Origin: Sinohyriopsis cumingii
Taxonomy: Eukaryota; Mollusca; Bivalvia; Unionida; Unionidae
NCBI GenBank assembly: GCA_028554795.2
Contig: CM068832.1
Span: forward strand, 87,943,011-88,007,010
Direction: 5' to 3'
Length of the DNA: 64,000 nucleotides
This document shows, one piece after another, positions 50,657 to 63,308 of this stretch. The number at the start of each line of letters is the position of its first letter. Position 1 is the first letter of the stretch. The position numbers and the translations under genes are program-made. Below the pieces are notes generated by a model. The model saw nothing but the letters and a program-made list of their open reading frames with translations. It had not been told where the DNA came from and did no database searches.

Positions 50657-53092
50657 TTGATGGTGAAGCAAAAGTATGAAAACAATAGTTCAAACAGCTC
50701 AATGACATTTCTGTACACATTCATATAAGACATAGGCTAGTACCTCATCAAATTGTTTTTCACAAGTGAGACTAAGTATATTTGTTACTTATACAGTCCA
50801 GAACTATTTCACAGATTATTGGAAAAATTAAGGTTTGCTATAAAGGAAAGAATAGCCTCACAGTGTATCCATAGAAACGCATACATGTGGGCGGCATTTA
50901 TGAACTATACTAGTTTGATGTAGGAAACCAAATGTGTTCTGAACAGTTTTGGTCAAATATTGAAAGTTCTTTAAGAATAAAATGTATGAAATCTTCAAAA
51001 AATAGCACAAGTTGGCTTTGAATGGGGACTTTTGATAACTACAGCTCTGATAGATAGAGACTTGTGTTACCTGATGCCTTTATGTATGTGCTGTTACCTC
51101 CTAGATTGGAATGCATGCAACAAAATAAGTTATGGAAACATAATATAGTTGATTTTGGCCAAATATTGGCTATTTTACCTGCAAAAGATGAAAAATCATG
51201 TGTGCAGAAACAGCTATATTGTTCTTGTAAGGCATGCCATAAACCAAGATAGAGAACACTCTAAGTACACTTGTAGAGAGATCACTTGTACCATGTGGGA
51301 TGTTCTGGCATGAGTAATTTTTAGGTAATATATTAAGGATATGGTATTCCTTCACACTTTGATTTGAATCGTCCTGCTCTAATTGTCCTTTTTTTTTTTA
51401 CACTTTCCTGCTTTGAAATTGTTCATGTAGTTAGTTCAGTTCTCTTGCATTCCCTTTTGTTGAAGTAGCAGTGAATACCAACAAACAAGAACAGTTTCCT
51501 TAAGTCATCATTTCCCATTGGCACTTGTATAAGCCCAATTATAATCTACTATTGACTTTCAATTAATCCTATTTCTTTCTGTCAAGCTGCTCTTGTGGAA
51601 TTTCCATGTTTGGTCCAACATTACAGAATGATAACTATTTTAGTCACACAGTGCGTATTCATTCCATTCAAATCCACACTGTTCTTGAAACTTTGCATCC
51701 CATCGCAAGAATCCAAATTGGCATGAGATGATATCTGCATGGTTATGGAAGGCTGCACTCTACATGCCGGCATTGTAGAAAATATGAACTATGTGATATG
51801 AAAGAGCTGCGTCATCTTAGAAATTAAAATTACATGACTCTTGAGGTCCCCACTAAATATAGGAGTCTAAATGTTAGGTTCTCACTTTATCAGTAATGTA
51901 TTTTGAGATAATTTAATTGCAATGAAGTTAATACAGGTTGTTGATGAACTCATCTATATTACATGGATACTGTATTAGAGGTTACCACACCTTATGTATA
52001 TCATTCAGTTATCTCCCTTACACCAGTCATAACATTTCAAGGAAATAAAATCTCACATTTTCAGTGACTGGTTATGAAAATAAAGAGAAGATTTGTGAAG
52101 TATTATATTAGCCCTCAATCTTGATGCAAATGTAAGTAGAAGCAATTTAATAATTTCTCACAGTAAAGTTTACAAGTTTAAAAACTGATAAGGTATGTTC
52201 TGCTTGGATCTGAGATAAGTTTATCTCTATCTTATGCCAATTATTATTAAATTCTTATGTAGAAGAAATATACTTTATATGTATCTATATTATCTAAATT
52301 ATTCACCATTTTATATTAGATGGAAATGAACACAACTTCACTTGAAATTTGGGTACCTGTAAGAGTTGTTATAGCACAGTTGCCTTTGGGCTGTCCTTGG
52401 ACCTGTTGGGCCCTGCCCCATATATTTGTCCAAGGTAAGGTCATCAAACTTTCACTTCTCATTTCTCTCATTGCTGATTTTGCTTCCTTTAATTCCTTTA
52501 TCATAAGCTACCTCTCCCTTTTAGATAAACACATTCCTCCTGTTTTTAACTCCATTTGATGTGCTATACTTAGTGTTTATATCTGGCATTTTTCTATATT
52601 TTATTCTCCTAATTTCACCCCCAATCCAACATAACCACTTATAAGCTGTGATTTACTATATCTGGTGACTGATTGGCTTATTGAAACAATTTTATTCACA
52701 TTACAAAGGAGGAAAGCTTACTATTTGTGTTACAATGAGGATGGTAGGTGGACCTTTGTGTGAGGACTGGTGGTTAGTGACCTCTTGTATCTGCAGATAG
52801 AGTAAAGTGGTCAAAGCTTATACTTTATAATAAGATTGGGTCATGTCCACTGGTCTCTGATGTTAAGTTCTGCACCTACCAAACAAATATAAATTCCTTT
52901 CTTTTAGGTGAATTGTACATTTTGAAGTAGGACAGGTACATAATATTTGGTACATTGACCTTTGACCTAGTTATTACATAATATGACATAATGTGATTTA
53001 TCCCATATCACCTATGTGAAGTTCAATAAGTGCTGATATGAATAAGATACAACTCATAGTTGAAAGAATTCATTTTATTTCAAAAGATGATT
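50657..53092 (+). repeat. Unit L13 (2,436 bp, dimer type A)
   Basis: 'A' member. The ORF copy (50932-51252) has a second stop from GATAGATAGAGAC near 51050. The usual 'A' TTTCGAAG is TTTTGAAG near 52918. Confidence 0.95.
50932..51252 (+). pseudogene. Doubly stopped copy of the ORF in L13
   Basis: Carries the codon-30 TGA and a further TAG where AGATATAGAC has become AGATAGAGAC near 51052. The first downstream ATG-initiated frame then begins only at 51064-51077, depending on which ATG is used. Confidence 0.5.
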
Positions 53093-53274
53093 TTGATGGT
53101 GAAGCAAAAGTATGAAAACAATAGTTCAAACAGCTCAATGACATTTCTATACACATTCATATAAGACATAGGCTAGTACCTCATCAAATTGTTTTTCACA
53201 AGTGAGACTAAGTATATTTGTTACTTATACAGTCCAGAACTATTTCACAGATTATTGGAAAAATTAAGGTTTGC

Positions 53275-53281
53275 TATAAAG
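53275..53281 (+). promoter_or_regulatory. TATA-like site at the empty element target (L14 copy)
   Basis: GCTATAAAGG sits 86 bp before the ORF start. The same motif is at 21554-21560 in L1 and 58616-58622 in L15. The element's TA target is the second TA of this TATAAA, so in S and F units the site is split to GCTATAGGTA. Core-promoter function is a guess from sequence and spacing. Confidence 0.3.
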
Positions 53282-53367
53282 GAAAGAATAGCCTCACAGT
53301 GTATCCATAGAAACGCATACATGTGGGCGGCATTTATGAACTATACTAGTTTGATGTAGGAAAACAA

Positions 53368-53688
53368 ATGTGTGCTGAACAGTTTTGGTCAAATATTGAA
53401 AGTTCTTTAAGAATAAAATGTATGAAATCTTCAGAAAATAGCACAGGTTGGCTTTGGATGTGGACTTTTGATAACTATAGCTATGATAGATATAGACTTG
53501 TGTTACCTGATGCCTTTATGTATGTGCTGTTACCTCCTAGATTGGAATGCATGCAACAAAATAAGTTATGGAAACATAATATAGTTGATTTTGGCCAAAT
53601 ATTGGCTATTTTACCTGCAAAAGATGAAAAATCATGTGTACAAAAACAGCTATCTTGTTCTTGTAAGGCATGCCATAAACCAGGATAG
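53368..53688 (+). CDS. 106-aa open reading frame in L14, unknown function
   Basis: Open copy in a unit without the inverted-repeat element. A TATAAAG motif at 53275-53281 lies 86 bp before the ATG. Codon 30 is TGG (Trp), where most L copies have TGA. It differs from consensus by G32W. With L15, this is the arrangement closest to a promoter plus uninterrupted ORF. Expression is unknown. Confidence 0.33.
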   Translation: MCAEQFWSNIESSLRIKCMKSSENSTGWLWMWTFDNYSYDRYRLVLPDAFMYVLLPPRLECMQQNKLWKHNIVDFGQILAILPAKDEKSCVQKQLSCSCKACHKPG

Positions 53689-55717
53689 AGAACACTCTAA
53701 GTACACTTGTAGAGAGATCACTTGTACCATGTGGGATGTTCTGGCATGAGTAATTTTTAGGTAATATATTAAGGATATGGTATTCCTTCACACTTTGATT
53801 TGAATCGCCCTGCTCTAATTGTCCTTTTTTTTTTACACTTTCCTGCTTTGAAATTGTTCATGTAGTTAGTTCAGTTCTCTTGCATTCCCTTTTGTTGAAG
53901 TAGCAGTGAATACCAACAAACAAGAACAGTTTCCTTAAGTCATCATTTCCCATTGGCACTTGTATAAGCCCAATTATAATCTACTATTGACTTTCAATTA
54001 ATCCTATTTCTTTCTGTCAAGCTGCTCTTGTGGAATTTCCATGTTTGGTCCAACATTACAGAATGATGACCATTTTAGTCACACAGTGCGTATTCATTCC
54101 ATTCAAATCCACACTGTTCTTGAAACTTTGCATCCCATCGCAAGAATCCAAATTGGCATGAGATGATATCTGCATGGTTATGGAAGGCTGCACTCTACAT
54201 GCCGGCATTGTAGAAAATATGGACTATGTGATATGAAAGAGCTGCGTCATCTTAGAAATTAAAATTACATGACTCTTGAGGTCTCTGCTAAATATAGGAG
54301 TCTAAATGTTAGGTTCTCACTTTATCAGTAATGTATTTTGAGATAATTTAATTGCAATGAAGTTAATACAGGTTGTTGATGAACTCATCTATATTACATG
54401 GATACTGTATTAGAGGTTACCACACCTTATGTATATCATTCAGTTATCTCCCTCACACCAGTCATTACATTTCAAGGAAATAAATTCTCACATTTTCAGT
54501 GACTGGTAATGAAAATAAAGAGAAGATATGTGAAGTATTATATTAGCCCTCAATCTTGATGCAAATGTAAGTAGATGCAATTGAATAATTTCTCACAGTA
54601 AAGTTTACAAGTTTAAAAACTGATAAGGTATGTTCTGCTTGGATCTGAGATAAGTTTATCTCTATCTTATGCCAATTATTATTAAATTCTTATGTAGAAG
54701 AAATATACTTTATATGTATCTATATTATCTAAATTATTCACCCTTTTATATTAGATGGAAATGAACACAACTTCACTTGAAATTTGGGTACCTGTAAGGG
54801 ATGTTATAGCACAGTTGCCTTTGGGCTGTCCTTGGACCTGTTGGGCCCTGCCCCATATATTTGTCCAAGGTAAGGTCATCAAACTTTCACTTCTCATTTC
54901 TCGCATTGCTGATTTTGCCTCTTTTAATTCCTTTATCATAAGCTACCTCTCCCTTTTAGATAAACACATTGCTCCTGTTTTTAACTCCATTAGAATCTGT
55001 GCTATACTTAGTGTTTATATTTGGCATTTTTCTGTATTTTATTCCCCTAATTTCACCCCCAATCCAACATAACCACTTATAAGCTGTGATTTACTATATC
55101 TGGTGACTGATTGGCTTATTGAAACAATTTTATTCACATTACAAAGGAGGAAAGCTTACTATTTGTGTTACAATGAGGATGGGTAGGTGGACCTTTGTGT
55201 GAGGACTGGTGGTTAGTGACCTCTTGTATCTGCAGATAGTGTAAAGTGGTCAAAGCTTATACTTTATAATAAGATTGGGTCATGTCCACTGGTCTCTGAT
55301 GTTAAGTTCTGCACCTACCAAACAAATATAAATTCCTTTCTTTTAGGTGAATTGTACATTTTGAAGTAGGACAGGTACATACTATTTGGTACATTGACCT
55401 TTGACCTAGTTATTACATAATATGACATAATGTGATTTATCCCATATCACCTATGTGAAGTTCGATAAGTGCTGATATGAATAAGATAAAACTCATAGTT
55501 GAAAGAATTCATTTTATTTCAACAGATGATTTTGATGGTGAAGCAAAAGTATGAAAACAATAGTTCAAACAGCTCAATGACATTTCTGTACACATTCATA
55601 TAAGACATAGGCTAGTACCTCATCAAATTGTTTTTCACAAGTGAGACTAAGTATATTTGTTACTTATACAGTCCCGAACTATTTCACAGATTATTGGAAA
55701 GATTAAGGTTTGCTATA

Positions 55718-56182
55718 GGTATAACGGTACCAATTGCACAAGTCCAGGTGGGCGGAGCTTAAGGTGTATGGAACATTGTATTCAGAATTAAAGAACAACT
55801 CTAGCTGTGATTGGTGCATTATGTAAGAGTTGTACTTTCTGTTTGGCTTAAAAAAAATGTTGAGCCTCTTGGCAACATGTGAGTTTGTGTTAATTTCTAT
55901 CTAGATCATATTTTGTATTTTTTATGATTTTTTTAAAATATGGTACACATGGCTGAAAATGTGCTTGTTGTGACTAGATAACTCTAACCACTGTCTAGTT
56001 CCAGTAGAGTTATCTCTCTTAAATGCAATGGAGTACCTGGTTATGTCATTGTCAAATTGACAATCTAGCATTGTTCTATATGGCAGTGTGTGACATGCAT
56101 GCCCAGGTAGGACAGAAAGTATATTTATTTCACAGAACATTAGCATTGAGGTATATGGAGAAACAATTGGTACCGTGATACC
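55718..56182. mobile_element. MITE-like element, isolated copy in F2
   Basis: The only copy inside the L region in this window, over 35 kb from the nearest other copy, at the same TA. Private change CAATTGCACAAG next to the left terminus. Confidence 0.85.
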
Positions 56183-56273
56183 TAAAGGAAACAATAGCCT
56201 CACAGTGTATCCATAGAAACGCATACATGTGGGCGGCATTTATGAACTATACTAGTCTGATGTAGGAAAACAA

Positions 56274-56594
56274 ATGTGTGCTGAACAGTTTTGGTCAAAT
56301 ATTGAAAGTTCTTTAAGAATAAAATGTACGAAATCTTCAGAAAATAGCACAGGTTGGCTTTGGATGGGGACTTTTGATAACTATAGCTATGATAGATATA
56401 GACTTGTGTTACCTGATGCCTTCATGTATGTGCTGTTACCTCCTAGATTGGAATGCATGCAACAAAATAAGTTATGGAAACATAATATAGTTGATTTTGG
56501 CCAAATATTGGCTATTTTACCTGCAAAAGATGAAAAATCATGTGTACAAAAACAGCTATCTTGTTCTTGTAAGGCATGCCATAAACCAGGATAG
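56274..56594 (+). CDS. 106-aa open reading frame in F2, unknown function
   Basis: Open copy in the isolated full unit. It differs from consensus by M19T, plus silent changes such as TTC for Phe50. The element ends 91 bp upstream, so the TATA-like site is interrupted. Its two flanking L units are the only L units with an open copy. Confidence 0.3.
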   Translation: MCAEQFWSNIESSLRIKCTKSSENSTGWLWMGTFDNYSYDRYRLVLPDAFMYVLLPPRLECMQQNKLWKHNIVDFGQILAILPAKDEKSCVQKQLSCSCKACHKPG

Positions 56595-58433
56595 AGAACA
56601 CTCTAAGTACACTTGTAGAGAGATCACTTGTACCATGTGGGATGTTCTGGCATGAGTAATTTTTAGGTAATATATTAAGGATATCGTATTCCTTCACACT
56701 TTGATTTGAATCGTCCTGCTCTAATTGTCCTTTTTTTTTTACACTTTCCTGCTTTGAAATTGTTCATGTAGTTAGTTCAGTTCTCTTGCATTCCCTTTTG
56801 TTGAAGTAGCAGTGAATACCAACAAACAAGAACAGTTTCCTTAAGTCATCATTTCCCATTGGCACTTGTATAAGCCCAATTATAATCTACTATTGACTTT
56901 CAATTAATCCTATTTCTTTCTGTCAAGCTGCTCTTGTGGAATTTCCATGTTTGGTCCAACATTACAGAATGATAACCATTTCAGTCACACAGTGCATATT
57001 CATTCCATTCAAATCCACACTGTTCTTGAAACTTTGCATCCCATCGCAAGAATCCAAATTGGCATGAGATGATATCTGCATGGTTATGGAAGGCTGCACT
57101 CTACATGCCGGCATTGTAGAAAATATGAACTATGTGATATGAAAGAGCTGCATCATCTTAGAAATTAAAATTACATGACTCTTGAGGTCTCTACTAAATA
57201 TAGGAGTCTAAATGTTAGGTTCTCACTTTATCAGTAATGTATTTTGAGATAATTTAATTGCAATGAAGTTAACACAGGTTGTTGATGAACTCATCTATAT
57301 TACATGGATACTGTATTAGAGGTTACCACACCTTATGTATATCATTCAGTTATCTCCCTCACACCAGTCATAACATTTCAAGGAAATAAAATCTCACATT
57401 TTCAGAGACTGGTTATGAAAATAAAGAGAAGATATGTGAAGTATTATATTAGCCCTCAATCTTGATGCAAATGTAAGTAGATGCAATTTAATAATTTCTC
57501 ACAGTAAAGTTTACAAGTTTAAAAACTGTTAATGTATGTTCTGATTGGATCTGAGATAAGTTTATCTCTATCTTATGCTAATTATTATTAAATTCTTATG
57601 TAGAAGAAATATACTTTATATGTATCAATATTATCTAAATTATTCACCCTTTTATATTAGATGGAAATGAACACAACTTCACTTGAAATTTGGGTACCTG
57701 TAAGAGTTGTTATAGCACAGTTGCCTTTGGGCTGTCCTTGGACCTGTTGGGCCCTGCCCCATATATTTGTCCAAGGTAAGGTCATCAAACTTTCACTTCT
57801 CATTTCTCTCATTGCTGATTTTGCTTCCTTTAATTCCTTTATCATAAGCTACCTCTCCCTTTTAGATAAACACATTCCTCCTGTTTTTAACTCCATTTGA
57901 TGTGCTATACTTAGTGTTTATATCTGGCATTTTTGTATATTTTATTCCCCTAATTTCACCCCCAATCCAACATAACCACTTATAAGCTGTGATTTACTAT
58001 ATCTGGTGACTGATTGGCTTACTGAAACAATTTTATTCACATTACAAAGGAGGAAAGCTTACTATTTGTGTTACAATGAGGATGGTAGGTGGACCTTTGT
58101 GTGAGGACTGGTGGTTAGTGACCTCTTGTATCTGCAGATAGTGTAAAGTGGTCAAAGCTTATACTTTATAATAAGATTGGGTCATGTCCACCGGTCTCTG
58201 ATGTTAAGTTCTGCACCTACCAAACAAATATAAATTCCTTTCTTTTAGGTGAATTGTACATTTTGAAGTAGGACAGGTACATACTATTTGGTACATTGAC
58301 CTTTGACCTAGTTATTACATAATATGACATAATGTGATTTATCCCATATCACCTATGTGAAGTTCAATAAGTGCTGATATGAATAAGATACAACTCATAG
58401 TTGAAAGAATTCATTTTATTTCAAAAGATGATT

Positions 58434-60871
58434 TTGATGGTGGAGCAAAAGTATGAAAACAATAGTTCAAACAGCTCAATGACATTTCTATACACATTCA
58501 TATAAGACATAGGCTAGTACCTCATCAAATTGTTTTTCACAAGTGAGACTAAGTATATTTGTTACTTATACAGTCCAGAACTATTTCACAGATTATTGGA
58601 AAAATTAAGGTCTGCTATAAAGGAAAGAATAGCCTCACAGTGTATCCATAGAAACGCATACATGTGGGCGGCATTTATGAACTATACTAGTTTGGTGTAG
58701 GAAAACAAATGTGTGCTGAACAGTTTTGGTCAAATATTGAAAGTTCTTTAAGAATAAAATGTATGAAATCTTCAGAAAATAGCACAGGTTGGCTTTGGAT
58801 GGGGACTTTTGATAACTATAGCTATGATAGATATAGACTTGTGTTACCTGATGCCTTTATGTATGTGCTGTTACCTCCTAGATTGGAATGCATGCAACAA
58901 AATAAGTTATGGAAACATAATATAGTTGATTTTGGCCAAATATTGGCTATTTTACCTGCAAAAGATGAAAAATCATGTGTACAAAAACAGCTATCTTGTT
59001 CTTGTAAGGCATGCCATAAACCAAGATAGAGAACACTCTAAGTACACTTGTAGAGAGATCACTTGTACCATGTGGGATGTTCTGGCATGAGTAATTTTTA
59101 GGTAATATATTAAGGATATGGTATTCCTTCACACTTTGATTTGAATCGTCCTGCTCTAATTGTCCTTTTTTTTTTTTACACTTTCCTGCTTTGAAATTGT
59201 TCATGTAGTTAGTTCAGTTCTCTTGCATTCCCTTTTGTTGAAGTAGCAGTGAATACCAACAAACAAGAACAGTTTCCTTAAGTCATCATTTCCCATTGGC
59301 ACTTGTATAAGCCCAATTATAATCTACTATTGACTTTCAATTAATCCTATTTCTTTCTGTCAAGCTGCTCTTGTAGAATTTCCATGTGTGGTCCAACATT
59401 ACAGAATGATAACCATTTTATTCACACAGTGCATATTCATTCCATTCAAATCCACACTGTTCTTGAAACTTTGCATCCCATCGCAAGAATCCAAATTGGC
59501 ATGAGATGATATCTGCATGGTTATGGAAGGCTGCACTCTACATGCCGGCATTGTTGAAAATATGAACTATGTGATATGAAAGAGCTGCATCATCTTAGAA
59601 ATTAAAATTACATGACTCTTGAGGTCTCTACTAAATATAGGAGTCTAAATGTTAGGTTCTCACTTTATCAGTAATGTATTTTGAGATAATTTAATTGCAA
59701 TGAAGTTAATACAGGTTGTTGATGAACTCATCTATATTACATGGATACTGTATTAGAGGTTACCACACCTTATGTATATCATTCAGTTATCTCCCTCACA
59801 CCAGTCATAACATTTCAAGGAAATAAAATCTCACATTTTCAGTGACTGGTTATGAAAATAAAGAGAAGATATGTGAAGTATTATATTAGCCCTCAATCTT
59901 GATGCAAATGTAAGTAGATGCAATTTAATAATTTCTCACAGTAAAGTTTACAAGTTTAAAAACTGTTAATGTATGTTCTGATTGGATCTGAGATAAGTTT
60001 ATCTCTATCTTATGCTAATTATTATTAAATTCTTATGTAGAAGAAATATACTTTACATGTATCAATATTATCTAAATTATTCACCCTTTTATATTAGATG
60101 GAAATGAACACAACTTCACTTGAAATTTGGGTACCTGTAAATGATGTTATAGCACAGTTGCCTTTGGGCTGTCCTTGGACCTGTTGGGCCCTGCCCCATA
60201 TATTTGTCCAAGGTAAGGACATCAAACTTTCACTTCTCATTTCTCGCATTGCTGATTTTGCTTCCTTTAATTCCTTTATCATAAGCTACCTCTCCCTTTT
60301 AGATAAACACATTCCTCCTGTTTTTAACTCCATTTGATGTGCTATACTTAATGTTTATATCTGGCATTTTTCTATATTTTATTCCCCTAATTTCACCCCC
60401 CAATCCAACATAACCACTTATAAGCTGTGATTTACTATATCTGGTGACTGATTGGCTTATTGAAACAATTTTATTCACATTACAAAGGAGGAAAGCTTAC
60501 TATTTGTGTTACAATGAGGATGGTAGGTGGACCTTTGTGTGAGGACTGGTGGTTAGTGACCTCTTGTATCTGCAGATAGTGTAAAGTGGTCAAAGCTTAT
60601 ACTTTATAATAAGATTGGGTCATGTCCACCGGTCTCTGATGTTAAGTTCTGCACCTACCAAACAAATATAAATTCCTTTCTTTTAGGTGAATTGTACATT
60701 TTGAAGTAGGACAGGTACATACTATTTGGTACATTGACCTTTGACCTAGTTATTACATAATATGACATAATGTGATTTATCCCATATCACCTATGTGAAG
60801 TTCAATAAGTGCTGATATGAATAAGATACAACTCATAGTTGAAAGAATTCATTTTATTTCAAAAAATGATT
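58434..60871 (+). repeat. Unit L15 (2,438 bp, intact ORF)
   Basis: Long unit with an empty site and an open ORF (58709-59029). It shares AACTGTTAATGTATG and GTTCTGATTGG with F2 (near 59961), so it is closely related to F2 outside the element. The exon-like block reads GTAAATGATG. Confidence 0.95.
58709..59029 (+). CDS. 106-aa open reading frame in L15, unknown function
   Basis: Open copy in a MITE-free unit, with TATAAAG at 58616-58622 and the ATG 86 bp after it. It differs from consensus by G106R. Across the four open copies each has one private amino-acid change. That does not suggest strong protein constraint, though the sample is tiny. Confidence 0.33.
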   Translation: MCAEQFWSNIESSLRIKCMKSSENSTGWLWMGTFDNYSYDRYRLVLPDAFMYVLLPPRLECMQQNKLWKHNIVDFGQILAILPAKDEKSCVQKQLSCSCKACHKPR

Positions 60872-63308
60872 TTGATGGTGAAGCAAAAGTATGAAAACAA
60901 TAGTTCAAACAGCTCAATGACATTTCTATACACATTCATATAAGACATAGGCTAGTACCTCATCAAATTGTTTTTCACAAGTGAGACTAAGTATATTTGT
61001 TACTTATACAGTCCAGAACTATCTCACAGATTATTGGAAAAATTAAGGTTTGCTATAAAGGAAAGAATAGCCTCACAGTTTATCCATAGAAACGCATACA
61101 TGTGGGCGGCATTTATGAACTATACTAGTTTGATGTAGGAAAACAAATGTGTGCTGAACAGTTTTGGTCAAATATTGAAAGTTCTTTAAGAATAAAATGT
61201 ATGAAATCTTCAAAAAATAGCACAAGTTGGCTTTGAATGGGGACTTTTGATAACTACAGCTTTGATAGATATAGACTTGTGTTACCTGATGCCTTTATGT
61301 ATGTGCTGTTACCTCCTAGATTGGAATGCATGCAACAAAATAAGTTATGGAAACATAATATAGTTGATTTTGGCCAAATATTGGCTATTTTACCTGCAAA
61401 AGATGAAAAATCATGTGTACAAAAACAGCTATCTTGTTCTTGTAAGGCATGCCATAAACCAGGATAGAGAACACTCTAAGTACACTTGTAGAGAGATCAC
61501 TTGTACCATGTGGGATGTTCTGGCATGAGTAATTTTTAGGTAATATATTAAGGATATGGTATTCCTTCACACTTTGATTTGAATCGTCCTGCTCTAATTG
61601 TCCTTTTTTTTTTTACACTTTCCTGCTTTGAAATTGTTCATGTAGTTAGTTCAGTTCTCTTGCATTCCCTTTTGTTGAAGTAGCAGTGAATACCAACAAA
61701 CAAGAACAGTTTCCTTAAGTCATCATTTCCCATTGGCACTTGTATAAGCCCAATTATAATCTACTATTGACTTTCAATTAATCCTATTTCTTTCTGTCAA
61801 GCTGCTCTTGTGGAATTTCCATGTTTGGTCCAACATTACAGAATGGTAACCATTTTAGTCACACAGTGCATATTCATTCCATTCAAATCCACACTGTTCT
61901 TGAAACTTTGCATCCCATCGCAAGAATCCAAATTGGCATGAGATGATATCTGCATGGTTATGGAAGGCTGCACTCTACATGCCGGCATTGTAGAAAATAT
62001 GAACTATGTGATATGAAAGAGCTGCATCATCTTAGAAATTAAAATTACATGACTCTTGAGGTCTCTACTAAATATAGGAGTCTAAATGTTAGGTTCTCAC
62101 TTTATCAGTAATGTATTTTGAGATAATTTAATTGCAATGAAGTTAATACAGGTTGTTGATGAACTCATCTATATTACATGGATACTGTATTAGAGGTTAC
62201 CACACCTTATGTATATCATTCAGTTATCTCCCTCACACCAGTCATAACATTTCAAGGAAATAAAATCTCACATTTTCAGTGACTGGTTATGAAAATAAAG
62301 AGAAGATATGTGAAGTATTATATTAGCCCTCAATCTTGATGCAAATGTAAGTAGAAGCAATTTAATAATTTCTCACAGTAAAGTTTACAAGTTTAAAAAC
62401 TGATAAGGTATGTTCTGCTTGGATCTGAGATAAGTTTATCTCTATCTTATGCCAATTATTATTAAATTCTTATGTAGAAGAAATATACTTTATATGTATC
62501 TATATTATCTAAATTATTCACCATTTTATATTAGATGGAAATGAACACAACTTCACTTGAAATTTGGGTACATGTAAGAGTTGTTATAGCACAGTTGCCT
62601 TTGGGCTGTCCTTGGACCTGTTGGGCCCTGCCCCATATATTTGTCCAAGGTAAGGTCATCAAACTTTCACTTCTCATTTCTCTCATTGCTGATTTTGCTT
62701 CCTTTAATTCCTTTATCATAAGCTACCTCTCCCTTTTAGATAAACACATTCCTCCTGTTTTTAACTCCATTTGATGTGCTATACTTAGTGTTTATATCTG
62801 GCATTTTTCTATATTTTATTCCCCTAATTTCACCCCCAATCCAACATAACCACTTATAAGCTGTGATTTACTATATCTGATGACTGATTGGCTTATTGAA
62901 ACAATTTTATTCACATTACAAAGGAGGAAAGCTTACTATTTGTGTTACAATGAGGATGGGTAGGTGGACCTTTGTGTGAGGACTGGTGGTTAGTGACCTC
63001 TTGTATCTGCAGATAGTGTAAAGTGGTCAAAGCTTATACTTTATAATAAGATTGGGTCATGTCCACCGGTCTCTGATGTTAAGTTCTGCACCTACCAAAC
63101 AAATATAAATTCCTTTCTTTTAGGTGAATTGTACATTTTGAAGTAGGACAGGTACATACTATTTGGTACATTGACCTTTGACCTAGTTATTACATAATAT
63201 GACATAATGTGATTTATCCCATATCACCTATGTGAAGTTCAATAAGTGCTGATATGAATAAGATACAACTCATAGTTGAAAGAATTCATTTTATTTCAAA
63301 AGATGATT
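60872..63308 (+). repeat. Unit L16 (2,437 bp)
   Basis: Long unit with a stopped ORF copy (61147-61467). Marks shared with L17: ACTATCTCACAG and CACAGTTTATCC. The exon-like block has GGGTACATGTAAG near 62566. Confidence 0.95.

Larger units (their letters stand above)
53093..55531 (+). repeat. Unit L14 (2,439 bp, intact ORF)
   Basis: Long unit with an empty element site and an open 106-codon ORF (53368-53688). It has many private substitutions between 54,060 and 54,600 (for example GGTCTCTGCTAAATA), making it one of the more diverged L units. Confidence 0.95.
55532..58433 (+). repeat. Unit F2 (2,902 bp, both modules, inside the L region)
   Basis: Full unit isolated among L units. It starts L-like (CTGTACAC), becomes S-like at CAGTCCCGAAC (55670-55680) and through the element (55718-56182), carries an open ORF (56274-56594), and ends with L 'A'-type marks (GTAAGAGTTG, CCATTTGATGTGC). 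Confidence 0.95.
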
